This document shows positions 54,289 to 62,638 of a DNA stretch of 64,000 nucleotides, piece by piece. Source of the DNA: Sulfurovum lithotrophicum (GTDB taxonomy: Bacteria; Campylobacterota; Campylobacteria; Campylobacterales; Sulfurovaceae); contig NZ_CP011308.1 of assembly GCF_000987835.1 (NCBI RefSeq), positions 806,001 to 870,000 on the forward strand, in the 5' to 3' direction. Numbering within the stretch: the first letter of the stretch is position 1; each line of letters starts with the position of its first letter. Made by a program: the position numbers and the translations under genes. Under the pieces are notes generated by a model that worked only from the letters and a program-made list of their open reading frames with translations, was not told the origin of the DNA and made no database searches.

Positions 54289-54576
54289 ATGGAAAAGATG
54301 ACGATGAAAGCCTATGCGGTAAAGCATAAATTGAGTCTCTTTAATGTTGTCAAGCTTGTCAAAAGCGGAAAAGTAAAAAGCGAGACCGTTACTGAAGAGG
54401 GGAAAGAGACAATCTACATCATAGTGGATGAAAATAATATGACTATTGCAAAAGAGAAGGAGTATGAAGCACAAAAAGATGAGGATAATGAGCTTGAAAC
54501 CCGTGTTACACAACTTGAAGCAGAAGTGAGAGCACTCCGCAGGGAGATAGAGGCTTTAAAAAAGGCTCGACTGTGA
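54289..54576 (+). CDS. Small HTH-like protein with C-terminal coiled coil
   Basis: 95 residues from ATG at 54289, preferred over 54283 because AGAGAGG is then 9-10 bases upstream. The N-terminal half (MTMKAYAVKHKLSLFNVVKLVKSGKVKSETV then KETIYIIVDEN) has the size and pattern of a MerR/excisionase-like winged helix. The last 45 residues (NELETRVTQLEAEVRALRREIEALKKARL) are a heptad coiled coil for dimerisation. A small DNA-binding regulator is the simplest reading. The stop overlaps the GTG of the deacetylase-like gene. Confidence 0.6.
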   Translation: MEKMTMKAYAVKHKLSLFNVVKLVKSGKVKSETVTEEGKETIYIIVDENNMTIAKEKEYEAQKDEDNELETRVTQLEAEVRALRREIEALKKARL

Positions 54577-55496
54577 ATGTAGCCTATGTAACCGATGAGG
54601 TCTACCTGGAGCATGACACCGGTATCTCGCACCCTGAATCCCGCTATCGTCTTGAATCTATCGAAAGGACGGTGAATCCGCTTAAAGAGAGGCTCATTGA
54701 GGTCTCTCCTATAGCCGTTTCTCCGAATATACTAGCACTGGTACATACTCCTGAACATATTCAAAATGTGATAGAAGCAAGTGAACAAAGTATGGCGATA
54801 GACTCCGATACGATCTGCAGTGAACACTCTTACGAAGCGGCAATAAAAGCTGTAGGTGCGGGGATTGTTTCTGTAGACGGTATCAAAAAGGGGGAGTTCG
54901 ATCGTGCCTTCTGTGCCGTACGTCCTCCGGGGCACCATGCCACACCCGTTCAGGCGATGGGTTTCTGCCTCTTTAACAACGTTGCCATCACTGCGCGTTA
55001 TGCGCAGCAGCAGGGGTACAAAAAGGTGATGATCATTGATTTTGATGTGCATCACGGCAACGGAACGCAGGACACTTTTTATGATGATGACACTGTTTTC
55101 TATTTTTCCTCGCATCAGGCTTTTGCTTACCCGGGTACGGGTATGGAAAAAGAGAAGGGTGCTGGAAAAGGAGAGGGGTATACGGCAAATTTTCTCGTGA
55201 TGCCCGATAGCGGTGATGAAGAACTGCTTGATATCTATGAAAATGATCTCCCTCCCTGTGTTACTGCATATCAGCCCGATATCATTCTGGTTTCCGCCGG
55301 GTATGATTTGCATGAGAGTGACCCTCTGGCACAGTTGAACGTGACGACTGAAGGTATACGACAGATCGTACGCCTCATTCTGAAAAGTGCCGATGTGCCG
55401 TACCTCTTTTTTCTGGAAGGTGGGTATGACGTGAAGGCCCTTGGAGAGAATGTCAAAGTGACGTTGGAGGAGATGTTAACTATAGATACAATCTGA
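54573..55496 (+). CDS. Histone deacetylase-like amidohydrolase (class II type)
   Basis: 307 residues from a GTG start overlapping the previous stop. Arginase/deacetylase fold: CAVRPPGHHATPVQAMGFCLFNNVAI holds the catalytic His pair, MIIDFDVHHGNGTQDTFY the zinc ligands Asp and His, and VSAGYDLHESDPLAQLNV the third Asp. This is the HDAC/AcuC/acetylpolyamine amidohydrolase superfamily; substrates in bacteria include acetylated polyamines, acetoin-related proteins and short-chain acyl amides. Together with Sir2 it gives this strain two deacylase families. Substrate unknown. Confidence 0.88.
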   Translation: MNVAYVTDEVYLEHDTGISHPESRYRLESIERTVNPLKERLIEVSPIAVSPNILALVHTPEHIQNVIEASEQSMAIDSDTICSEHSYEAAIKAVGAGIVSVDGIKKGEFDRAFCAVRPPGHHATPVQAMGFCLFNNVAITARYAQQQGYKKVMIIDFDVHHGNGTQDTFYDDDTVFYFSSHQAFAYPGTGMEKEKGAGKGEGYTANFLVMPDSGDEELLDIYENDLPPCVTAYQPDIILVSAGYDLHESDPLAQLNVTTEGIRQIVRLILKSADVPYLFFLEGGYDVKALGENVKVTLEEMLTIDTI

Positions 55497-55560
55497 TCAA
55501 AATTATCCTATTTGATAAATTAAATTTATACTTATAAATTAATAAAGATATAATAGTTCT

Positions 55561-57279
55561 ATGGAAGTTTACAAGATAAAGAATATTGCCGGGCATATGT
55601 CGAAAGCGTTTTTAAGCAATCCGCTTACCCCTATACTGGCTATAGCCATTTTACTGCTTGGATTTGTCTCTTTACAGACGATGCCCAGAGAAGAAGACCC
55701 GCAGATCGAGGTAAGCGGCGGCGCGGTCATGGTCGCTTTGCCGGGTGCTTCCCCCAAAGAGGTGCTTAATGTCGTGGTTAAACCTCTGGAGCGGCGTATT
55801 CGTGAAATCAAGGGAGTAGAGCACGTCTATGGCACTGCCATGAACAACTTCGGGATCGTGAATGTGCAGTATTTCATCGGGGAGGACCGTGAATCTTCCA
55901 ATCTTAAACTCTATGACAAAGTCATGCAGAACATGGACCAGCTTCCCAAAGGGACTATGCCTCCGCTGGTAAAGCCATTCGATATCGATATCGATATTCC
56001 CATACTGACAGCAGCCTTTTATCAGCTTCCCAATGTTCAGCCCAATGTGGTTGAACTCTATCAGACTATCCGTGAACTGCAGCAGGAGATCAATGCACTT
56101 GACAATGTATCGAAGACCACACTCAAAGGAGTTAAACGCCCGCAATTCAATGTACTGATAGACCTGAGCAAACTTTCCGCCTATCATATATCACTTGGCC
56201 AGGTTGCGCAGGCGATCAAGTCTATCTCTACCAATGCACCGATGATCGATACCGTTAACAAGAAAGGAAAACTGGTCGTCTTTGGTGTGGAGAACGCTAT
56301 CGATACCATCGATGACCTCAAAGAACTGATCATCGCCCAGTATATGGGATCACCGATCTATCTGAAGAATATTGCGGATGTTGAGTACAATTATGATATC
56401 CAGAATTTTCAGGAATCCCTTATCACCTATCAAAAAGGGATGGACAAGGACCCTGAAGCTGTCAGAGAACATGAGGGAAAAGAGGAGAGTAGCGAAGAAA
56501 AAGAACATGCCCCGGTCAGTTTCAGAGGTTTGACAGACCAGATCACGCTGACCGTATCGAAACTGAAGGGAACCAATGCCGTCTATATCGCGGAAGAGGC
56601 GATAGAGAAGATACAGGAATCCAAAGAGAAACTGAACAATGCCGGTGTAGGATTTATCATTACGCGGAACTATGGTGTTCGTGCGGATGAGGCGGTCAAT
56701 GAGCTGGTACATCACCTGGAGATCACCATTTTTATCATTATGCTGATCCTTATTCCTTTCCTCGGATGGAGGGAGTCGATGGTCGTTACCATTGCTGTTC
56801 CGATGATCCTCGCTGCGACACTGTTCATTGCACAGATAACCGATCAGACCATCAACCGTATTACCCTCTTTGCATTCCTGCTTTCCCTTGGGCTTATTGT
56901 TGATGATGCCATCATAGTGATAGAAAATATCCACAGGCGCCTGCATCTGGACATAGAGAAGAAAAGTGTCGATGAAATCATCGTACAGGCGACCGACGAG
57001 ATAGGTCCGTCGACCAACATCGCCACTATCGCCATTATCCTGACGATGGTGCCCATGGCATTCGTCGGAGGGATGATGGGGCAGTTCATGAAGCCCATAC
57101 CGCTCAATGTCCCGGTAGGACTTGCCGTATCTCTTTTTGTGGCCTATGTCTTTGCCCCCTATATGGCGAGGAAATTCATCAACTTCAAGAAGATCAAAGC
57201 CGAGGTACATGCGCATCATCAAAAAGAGCATGGGGATGAACAGGAAGAAGCAACAGGCAAAGATGAGGAAGGCAAATGA
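55561..57279 (+). CDS. RND efflux transporter, N-terminal half
   Basis: 572 residues. HAE1/AcrB-like N-terminal half: TM1 (about 22-42), a periplasmic porter region (RREEDPQIEVSGG to about 370) and TM2-TM6 (from about 390). TM4 has GLIVDDAIIVIENI with the proton-relay Asp448-Asp449, and ATDEIGPSTNIATIAIILTMVPMAF is the usual TM5 region. A normal RND pump is one chain of about 1000-1050 residues; here the gene stops after TM6 with a charged tail (AEVHAHHQKEHGDEQEEATGKDEEGK). The TGA overlaps the next ATG (ATGA), so the other half is translated next. The split may be natural. Confidence 0.9.
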   Translation: MEVYKIKNIAGHMSKAFLSNPLTPILAIAILLLGFVSLQTMPREEDPQIEVSGGAVMVALPGASPKEVLNVVVKPLERRIREIKGVEHVYGTAMNNFGIVNVQYFIGEDRESSNLKLYDKVMQNMDQLPKGTMPPLVKPFDIDIDIPILTAAFYQLPNVQPNVVELYQTIRELQQEINALDNVSKTTLKGVKRPQFNVLIDLSKLSAYHISLGQVAQAIKSISTNAPMIDTVNKKGKLVVFGVENAIDTIDDLKELIIAQYMGSPIYLKNIADVEYNYDIQNFQESLITYQKGMDKDPEAVREHEGKEESSEEKEHAPVSFRGLTDQITLTVSKLKGTNAVYIAEEAIEKIQESKEKLNNAGVGFIITRNYGVRADEAVNELVHHLEITIFIIMLILIPFLGWRESMVVTIAVPMILAATLFIAQITDQTINRITLFAFLLSLGLIVDDAIIVIENIHRRLHLDIEKKSVDEIIVQATDEIGPSTNIATIAIILTMVPMAFVGGMMGQFMKPIPLNVPVGLAVSLFVAYVFAPYMARKFINFKKIKAEVHAHHQKEHGDEQEEATGKDEEGK

Positions 57280-59087
57280 AATTTGAGCATTTCCTCTACC
57301 GTATCCTCGACAGCAGACGTAACAAATGGATCCTCATAGGCCTGGTACTTCTTGCATTGATGGGATCTGTGATGATGATCCCTACCAAACTGGTATTGGC
57401 AAAAATGCTCCCGGGCAAAAGTGCCAATACGCTTACGGTCTATATAGATACGGCGACCAATGCATCCATCAAAGAGACGCGGCAAGTAGCCCAGTGTGTT
57501 GTCAGTGAACTGGAAAAAGAGCCTGAAATAACCGATATGGAAGTTTTTTTGGGCCAGGGGGCACCGCTTGACTATGCCGGACTGGTCAAAGGGAGTGCAT
57601 TCAAGCGTTTTCAGAACCAGGCGGAAGTGGTGGTAAATCTGACGGACAAGCACAAACGTGACGAGCCTTCGTTCATGATGGTGCACCGTTTGCGCCCTAA
57701 GATACAAAAAGCCTGCGGATCGCTGGTGCCTTCGACAAATATCAGGTTCATCGAAATGCCTTCCGGACCTCCGACGCTGGCTACGGTTGTAGTGGAGCTT
57801 TACGCAAAGAGTGATGGACAGCTGCGCAAAATGGCCGGAAAAGTCTCACAGATACTTTCCCGGACCGAGGGACTGGTAGATGTAGATATTATGATGGATG
57901 ATATTTACAAGACCTATATGCTTTCTCCCAATAAAGAAAAGATCATACGCAGTGCCCTGAGCGTAGACCAAGTCAACAAGATCATTTACCTTGCATTCAA
58001 GGGAATGCCGGTCGCTGAGAAAAATACCAAGAATCAGCAGGATCAGATACCGATCTTCCTGCGCCTGAACAAAGATTCCCGTATGATCGACGGTGAGAGC
58101 AAAAGGACGCTGAAGAACAAGCTTTCAAGTCTGCGGCTGATGAACCAGAAAGGAATGATGGTCCCTGTGACCGAAGTGGTGGATATTAAAGAAGTTGACT
58201 CCAGTCCTACGATCTTCAGGAAAGACTTGAAAAATATGGCGATCATCACAGCAGAATGCGATATGGTCTCACAGGTCTATCCTTTGCTTGATGCCCGCGA
58301 CAAAATGCTTAAAGTCCTGAGGGATCAATACTATATAGAAAAAGTACCAGGTATCACCACTTATATGTTCGATCTCAAAGCAAAAGACAAACTGACAGGT
58401 GAAGAGATACTGATACGCTGGGATGGAGAGATGAAGGTTTCACTCGATACCTTCAGGGATCTGGGAGGTGCCTTTATTGCGGCATTGATACTGATGTTCC
58501 TGCTGATGGTCGTGTATTATAAATCGTTCGCACTCAGCGGGATCGTACTGGCGGGCAGTTTCCTCTCGATCATCGGAGTGATCGTCGGGCACTGGGTGAC
58601 AGACAAGATCTCTCTGGCTATTACCGATACTCACTTCTTCCTGACCGCGACTTCTCTCATCGGTTTCATTTCGCTCATGGGAATCTCAGCACGTGGTTCA
58701 CTGCTGCTTATTGACTTTTCCAAGTCTTTAATGCAGGAAGGTTATGCGAAGAAACGTGCCATTGCCATTGCTACAGCGACCAGAGCCAAACCGATCCTCA
58801 TGACTGCCGTTGCGATCATACTGGGTTCCCTGCTGCTTTCAACTGACCCGATCTTCGGAGGACTGGGGATCGCGCTTATCTTTGGAAGTATTGCCGCGAC
58901 ACTTGTGGCACTCTTCTTCATTCCCGTACTGATGGACAATGCCAAAGCGATGGACCCTCATGCAGGCAACAAGTGCGGGGAGGGTGAAGAGTTCGATGAA
59001 GATGAACATCTCTGTGTACTGACGGACAATCTCAGAACGATCCTCTTCCCTGAAAAGCACAAGAAAGATTGTGACGAGGATAAATAG
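57276..59087 (+). CDS. RND efflux transporter, C-terminal half
   Basis: 603 residues. Starts with TM7 (about 18-37, WILIGLVLLALMGSVMMIPT), the second periplasmic porter region (ANTLTVYIDTATNASIKET ... PGITTYMF) and TM8-TM12 (from about 390, GGAFIAALILMFLLMVVYYKSF), with LIGFISLMGISARGSLLLIDF. The end is a hydrophilic tail with two cysteines (CGEGEEFDEDEHLC). Coupled to the N-terminal half by ATGA. The stop codon (TAG at 59085-59087) abuts a MITE, so the tail may have been cut short by it. Substrate unknown; an opposing membrane-fusion gene is nearby. Confidence 0.88.
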   Translation: MKFEHFLYRILDSRRNKWILIGLVLLALMGSVMMIPTKLVLAKMLPGKSANTLTVYIDTATNASIKETRQVAQCVVSELEKEPEITDMEVFLGQGAPLDYAGLVKGSAFKRFQNQAEVVVNLTDKHKRDEPSFMMVHRLRPKIQKACGSLVPSTNIRFIEMPSGPPTLATVVVELYAKSDGQLRKMAGKVSQILSRTEGLVDVDIMMDDIYKTYMLSPNKEKIIRSALSVDQVNKIIYLAFKGMPVAEKNTKNQQDQIPIFLRLNKDSRMIDGESKRTLKNKLSSLRLMNQKGMMVPVTEVVDIKEVDSSPTIFRKDLKNMAIITAECDMVSQVYPLLDARDKMLKVLRDQYYIEKVPGITTYMFDLKAKDKLTGEEILIRWDGEMKVSLDTFRDLGGAFIAALILMFLLMVVYYKSFALSGIVLAGSFLSIIGVIVGHWVTDKISLAITDTHFFLTATSLIGFISLMGISARGSLLLIDFSKSLMQEGYAKKRAIAIATATRAKPILMTAVAIILGSLLLSTDPIFGGLGIALIFGSIAATLVALFFIPVLMDNAKAMDPHAGNKCGEGEEFDEDEHLCVLTDNLRTILFPEKHKKDCDEDK

Positions 59088-59353
59088 GGGCACCTCTAAT
59101 AACCCTAAATACTCATAATGGGTTTTGCAAATGTGAGATTTTGCAAGAGGCTTTCAAGTCCTAGCCAAAGCTAAGACGAAGTAAGCATCTTGTGAAAGAT
59201 TGCGTTTGCAAAGCCCACCCTCTGGGCATCACTAGCTTTCGCCTATGCGTCGTTACTCTTTTTTGACTTAGCTACGGCTAGGCCTTCAAAAGAGTGCCTA
59301 GCCTAGACAAAAGCTAGTGATGTTATGAGCATCTAGGGTTATTAGAGGTGCCC
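59088..59353. mobile_element. Miniature inverted-repeat element (MITE), 266 bp
   Basis: Terminal inverted repeats of 31 bases: left 59088-59118 (begins GGGCACCTCTAATAACCCTA) and right 59323-59353 (complement ends AGAGGTGCCC), with 2 mismatches. Directly inside the right repeat, AAAGCTAGTGATG (59310-59322) is the exact complement of CATCACTAGCTTT at 59227-59239. There is no gene inside, so it depends on a transposase elsewhere. ATA at 59084-59086 and 59354-59356 might be a target duplication, with an extra G. It lies right after the RND stop codon and between convergent genes. Confidence 0.85.
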
Positions 59354-59416
59354 ATATCTGTTCATCGTTCTGAACTCGTTTCAGAATGACGGGTAAAAAA
59401 CTGGTGGATTTTCTTG

Positions 59417-60262
59417 TTAGTCTGAAGAAGCAAAATTCTGTTCATACACTGTGGGGTCATATTCTATCTCTATCTTGGCATACATACCGGGATAGATCTT
59501 TTCACTGTCTTTTTTGAATTTGATGCGAATGGTAAATGTATGTGTCATAGGGTTGGCACTCGGTACAATGGACTTTATGCGTCCTCTTCCATAGTATCGG
59601 ATGGATGGGATAGTGAACTTGACGAAATCTCCTTTATTTATTTTGAGCAGGTCACTTTCAGAGACTTGGGCTTCTATTTCAGGATGATCGAGATCGACCA
59701 GGACCATGACGGGGAAACCGGGCATGACCATATCTCCCACATGCAGATTTTTTTGTACAATGATCCCGTTACTTGGGGCCTTGATCTCCAAGTAGTGTGA
59801 AATGATACTCACTTCTTTTGCTTTCTGTGAAGCGCTTTTGACGATCGCTTTCATAGCTTTGAGCATCGATGATGTATGTTCTGCAGTTATCGAAAGATTT
59901 TCGTTCATGTCTTCAAAATTGAATGTGCTGTTCTTGTTCCTTGAAAGCAGGGCTTTGTTTCGACGTATTTCATCGAGTTTGCTTCGGTAAACATCAGTCA
60001 GGATCTCTGCCTGTTCGAGTGCAAGGTTTGCCTGTTCCTTGAGAATGTCAAACTCAGCCGAATCCATTTTGAACAGATCATCTTCTCTTTTGACCCTGTC
60101 CCCGATGTTGACAAAAACCTCTTTGACATAACCCATATAGCGCGCACCAATGTATTTTTGATTATCGGAAACGACAGTACCGGTAATATTGATTGTATTG
60201 GCAAGAAGTCCTGTAGCAGGAAAGGAAAATAGAATAAGGGCAGTTATTAAAGTTTTTTTCAT
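59417..60262 (-). CDS. RND/HlyD-type membrane fusion protein
   Basis: 281 residues with a signal peptide (MKKTLITALILFSFPATGLLA). Biotinyl-lipoyl-like domain (GYVKEVFVNIGDRVKREDDLFKMD), a helical hairpin (KEQANLALEQAEILTDVYRSKLDEIRRNKAL), the second lipoyl half (LEIKAPSNGIIVQKNLHVGDMV) and a beta-barrel (VSESDLLKINKGDFVKF). In RND pumps it links the inner-membrane pump to an outer-membrane duct. It is on the opposite strand from the pump halves and separated from them by the MITE; it may still serve them. A promoter-like AT-rich stretch lies upstream (60263-60330). Confidence 0.85.
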   Translation of the reverse strand: MKKTLITALILFSFPATGLLANTINITGTVVSDNQKYIGARYMGYVKEVFVNIGDRVKREDDLFKMDSAEFDILKEQANLALEQAEILTDVYRSKLDEIRRNKALLSRNKNSTFNFEDMNENLSITAEHTSSMLKAMKAIVKSASQKAKEVSIISHYLEIKAPSNGIIVQKNLHVGDMVMPGFPVMVLVDLDHPEIEAQVSESDLLKINKGDFVKFTIPSIRYYGRGRIKSIVPSANPMTHTFTIRIKFKKDSEKIYPGMYAKIEIEYDPTVYEQNFASSD

Positions 60263-60398
60263 AATACACCTTTATTTATTAAATTGTTTTAATTAAATAA
60301 GTTATTTTTATATTCTACAGTAAACGACTTAAGATTGAAAGAGAGAATGGTAAAGTTTGGATTGATTTGGAGAAAATAGGAAAATATGAAATTGCTTT

Positions 60399-60422
60399 TG
60401 TACCAAAACTAAGTTTGGTACA
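60399..60422. terminator. Hairpin between the FadL gene end and the fusion protein gene
   Basis: TGTACCAAA (60399-60407) and TTTGGTACA (60414-60422) make a perfect 9-bp stem just after the stop of the FadL-like gene (minus strand). No T-run follows on that strand, so it may be a stabiliser rather than a classic terminator. Confidence 0.4.
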
Positions 60423-60428
60423 CGGATT

Positions 60429-61685
60429 TTAGAAGTTGTAGCTAAGTTGGATAGAAATACTGTTCTCACTATGATCTGTTGTGACTGAATCCAGACCCAT
60501 ATTGAGTTGGCTTACATCAAATGTTTCAGTATTTTTTGCAGCGTATACATATGCCAGGTCCAAAGAAAACTGATCATTGAAAGTATAGCTTCCACCTACC
60601 GTATAATGTTGCTCTTCTGTAGCCGGGAACCCAAGAAGGTTAAACATATTCATTGCCGGATTGAGTGTTTCCACTACGGCACTGGAAGCATAGTTGTATC
60701 CGAGTCTAAGTGCCCAGTTATCTTGTGCATACTCATAACCGAATGCATAAATATTCTGATCTTCCCACTGGAAATCCTTGTATCCTTTGGCATCGGACCA
60801 TTGTATCTTTTTATAATCGAATGCAAATGTATGTCCTTCCATGCTGTATGCGATACCCACCCCAAATTCAGCCGGCTGTTCCAGATGGTCTCCATCCGGC
60901 AGAATGATACCAAAAGGCTGTGTTGCCGTACTGAGCTGGTTTGTATATTCCATATCTATTTTTGATTTGTAAACGGCACCTGCAGTAAGACCGTTTGAAA
61001 AATCATAGATTACGCCAAGATTGACTCCAAAACCAAAATCCTGTGCCAGCCCTGCTCCGACAGTAGGGTAAGGCGGTGGAGAAAATGGTGCCGGAAGTGT
61101 ATAGCTAATGTCCAGGTTGCCATACATGATGATTGGTGCGATAGCGATACTCAAGCCTTCTGTTTTGTAGGCAAGTGGCACAGCAAACTGCATCATTTGA
61201 AGGTTGGTGACCATATCAAAGTTGGAAAATTGTCCTTGCATGATAGTCTGGTTGATGCCAGGTCCCTGACTATAATCCGTACCCATGCCACCGGTTCCCC
61301 ACATACCGACACCTACATAAAAGTTTTCAGTGATCTTACTGGCAAGAGATACTTCCGGAATAAGGTTCAAATCTGCATCGGATGTCATTTTGTTTTGTGG
61401 TGGAAGAGGTGCCATAGGGTTGGTATTCAATTGTGTTTTGATCTCCGGCATAAAGACTGTCCCACCAAAAGAGATTTCTGTACCTTTAACCGTTGTAATA
61501 AGCGCAGGGTTGACCAATCCTGATTCTGCTCCATGCGCTACAGCAATACCGACGCCCCCCATACCTCTGGCTTTGGCACCAAGTCCTATGAGGCTATCCC
61601 CATTCGTAGCATGTAGAAGAGTTGAAGTCACAAGTGACAGTGCAATACTGGTTCCAAGCAGGTTTAGGTTACTTTTTTTCATCAT
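60429..61685 (-). CDS. FadL/TodX-type outer-membrane transport protein
   Basis: 418 residues with a signal peptide (MMKKSNLNLLGTSIALSLVTSTLLHA). The NGDSLIGLGAKARGMGGVGIAVA plug and GAESGLVNPALI are the FadL hallmark, followed by amphipathic beta strands and a C-terminal aromatic end (SISIQLSYNF) for outer-membrane insertion. FadL proteins take up long-chain fatty acids or hydrocarbons. It lies between adk and the fusion protein, all on the minus strand, with about 225 and 165 bases between them. Confidence 0.9.
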   Translation of the reverse strand: MMKKSNLNLLGTSIALSLVTSTLLHATNGDSLIGLGAKARGMGGVGIAVAHGAESGLVNPALITTVKGTEISFGGTVFMPEIKTQLNTNPMAPLPPQNKMTSDADLNLIPEVSLASKITENFYVGVGMWGTGGMGTDYSQGPGINQTIMQGQFSNFDMVTNLQMMQFAVPLAYKTEGLSIAIAPIIMYGNLDISYTLPAPFSPPPYPTVGAGLAQDFGFGVNLGVIYDFSNGLTAGAVYKSKIDMEYTNQLSTATQPFGIILPDGDHLEQPAEFGVGIAYSMEGHTFAFDYKKIQWSDAKGYKDFQWEDQNIYAFGYEYAQDNWALRLGYNYASSAVVETLNPAMNMFNLLGFPATEEQHYTVGGSYTFNDQFSLDLAYVYAAKNTETFDVSQLNMGLDSVTTDHSENSISIQLSYNF

Positions 61686-61873
61686 TTTCCTTGAAGTATA
61701 TTTTTGATTTCAAATAGTATAGTTTAATAATTATTTAATGTCAAGTATATTTATAGATATTATCATAATATAATAAAAAATCATAAAACTTATTATGTGA
61801 TTCACTAAAAATAGTTGAAATATATATAAAGATAAAGAAAATTATTGGAAGAATGTAGAGAGGAGAAATTTAG

Positions 61874-61891
61874 GGTGCGTAAGCACGCACC
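61874..61891. repeat. GGTGC/GCACC palindrome after adk
   Basis: GGTGCGT (61874-61880), loop AAGC, ACGCACC (61885-61891), flanked by TTTAG and ACTAAA, which also pair. It lies just after the adk stop (minus strand) and could end that transcript, or be a REP-like repeat shared with 17673 and 13678. Confidence 0.5.
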
Positions 61892-61910
61892 ACTAAAAGA
61901 AGAAATAATT

Positions 61911-62504
61911 TTAAATCTTGCTGAGTACGAATCTCTCCATTTCGTCAACCACTTCATCGAGTGTTCTTTCTCCGTTGATGATGGTAAGAAGTCCTTTGTC
62001 TGTGTAGAATTTCTGGATCGCCGGCAACGGATCGGTGTAGATCTTCATCCTGTCGTTGAATACCTCTTCGCTGTCGTCGCTTCTCTCTTCGCCTGGAGCC
62101 GCTTCCGCTCTACGTCCGAGAATTCTCTCTCTGGCCACTTCTTCGCTTACCCTTACTTCGATGACAGAAACAAGATCGATATCTTCTTCTTTGCTGACCA
62201 GTTCGTCAAAGGCGGTCATCTGCTCTTCGCTTCTTGGATAACCGTCGATGAGGATGGTGTCGACTGGTGCATGTTTGATCGCAGAAACGATAGTGTCTAT
62301 GATGATGTTCAATGGTACCAGCGCACCTTTGGCAATGTAGCTTTCTATAGTCTGACCAAGTTCTGATCCGCTTGCTACCTCTTCTCTGAGCATGTCACCG
62401 GTAGAGTAGTGAACGATCCTGTCAGGATGTTTTTCCGCGATGATGCTGGCATCTGTTGTTTTTCCGGAGCCGGGTGCTCCGATGATCAAAAATAGTTTTT
62501 TCAT
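61911..62504 (-). CDS. adk: Adenylate kinase
   Basis: 197 residues. Converts AMP + ATP to two ADP. P-loop GAPGSGKTTDA at residues 8-18, AMP-binding YSTGDMLREEV, the DGYPRSEEQM motif and the lid region GRRAEAAPGEERSDDSEEVFNDRM. It lacks the cysteine-zinc lid of some bacteria. Normal short-lid length. It lies after aspS, both on the minus strand, with a GC-rich palindrome between them. Confidence 0.96.
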   Translation of the reverse strand: MKKLFLIIGAPGSGKTTDASIIAEKHPDRIVHYSTGDMLREEVASGSELGQTIESYIAKGALVPLNIIIDTIVSAIKHAPVDTILIDGYPRSEEQMTAFDELVSKEEDIDLVSVIEVRVSEEVARERILGRRAEAAPGEERSDDSEEVFNDRMKIYTDPLPAIQKFYTDKGLLTIINGERTLDEVVDEMERFVLSKI

Positions 62505-62564
62505 GTCTCTTTTCCTTTTCTGTAGTTTTACAGGTTCCCTATAGGTCTGTTTTTTATTTATCTC

Positions 62565-62587
62565 GTTCCCACGCTCAGCGTGGGAAC
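62565..62587. repeat. GTTCCCACGC palindrome between aspS and adk
   Basis: GTTCCCACGC (62565-62574), TCA, GCGTGGGAAC (62578-62587): a perfect 10-bp stem with a 3-base loop. Short GC-rich palindromes of this sequence type occur dispersed in many proteobacterial genomes. The flanks lack the T-run for a terminator. Confidence 0.6.
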
Positions 62588-62638
62588 AAGGGGTATATCA
62601 TATATTTGGTGCCGTCGGGGGACAGTACCCTATGCGGG

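Noticed and set aside
56350-57231. 293-residue minus-strand frame inside the RND gene
   Set aside because: Shadow of the coding strand of the pump; rich in His/Asp/Arg as antisense frames often are.
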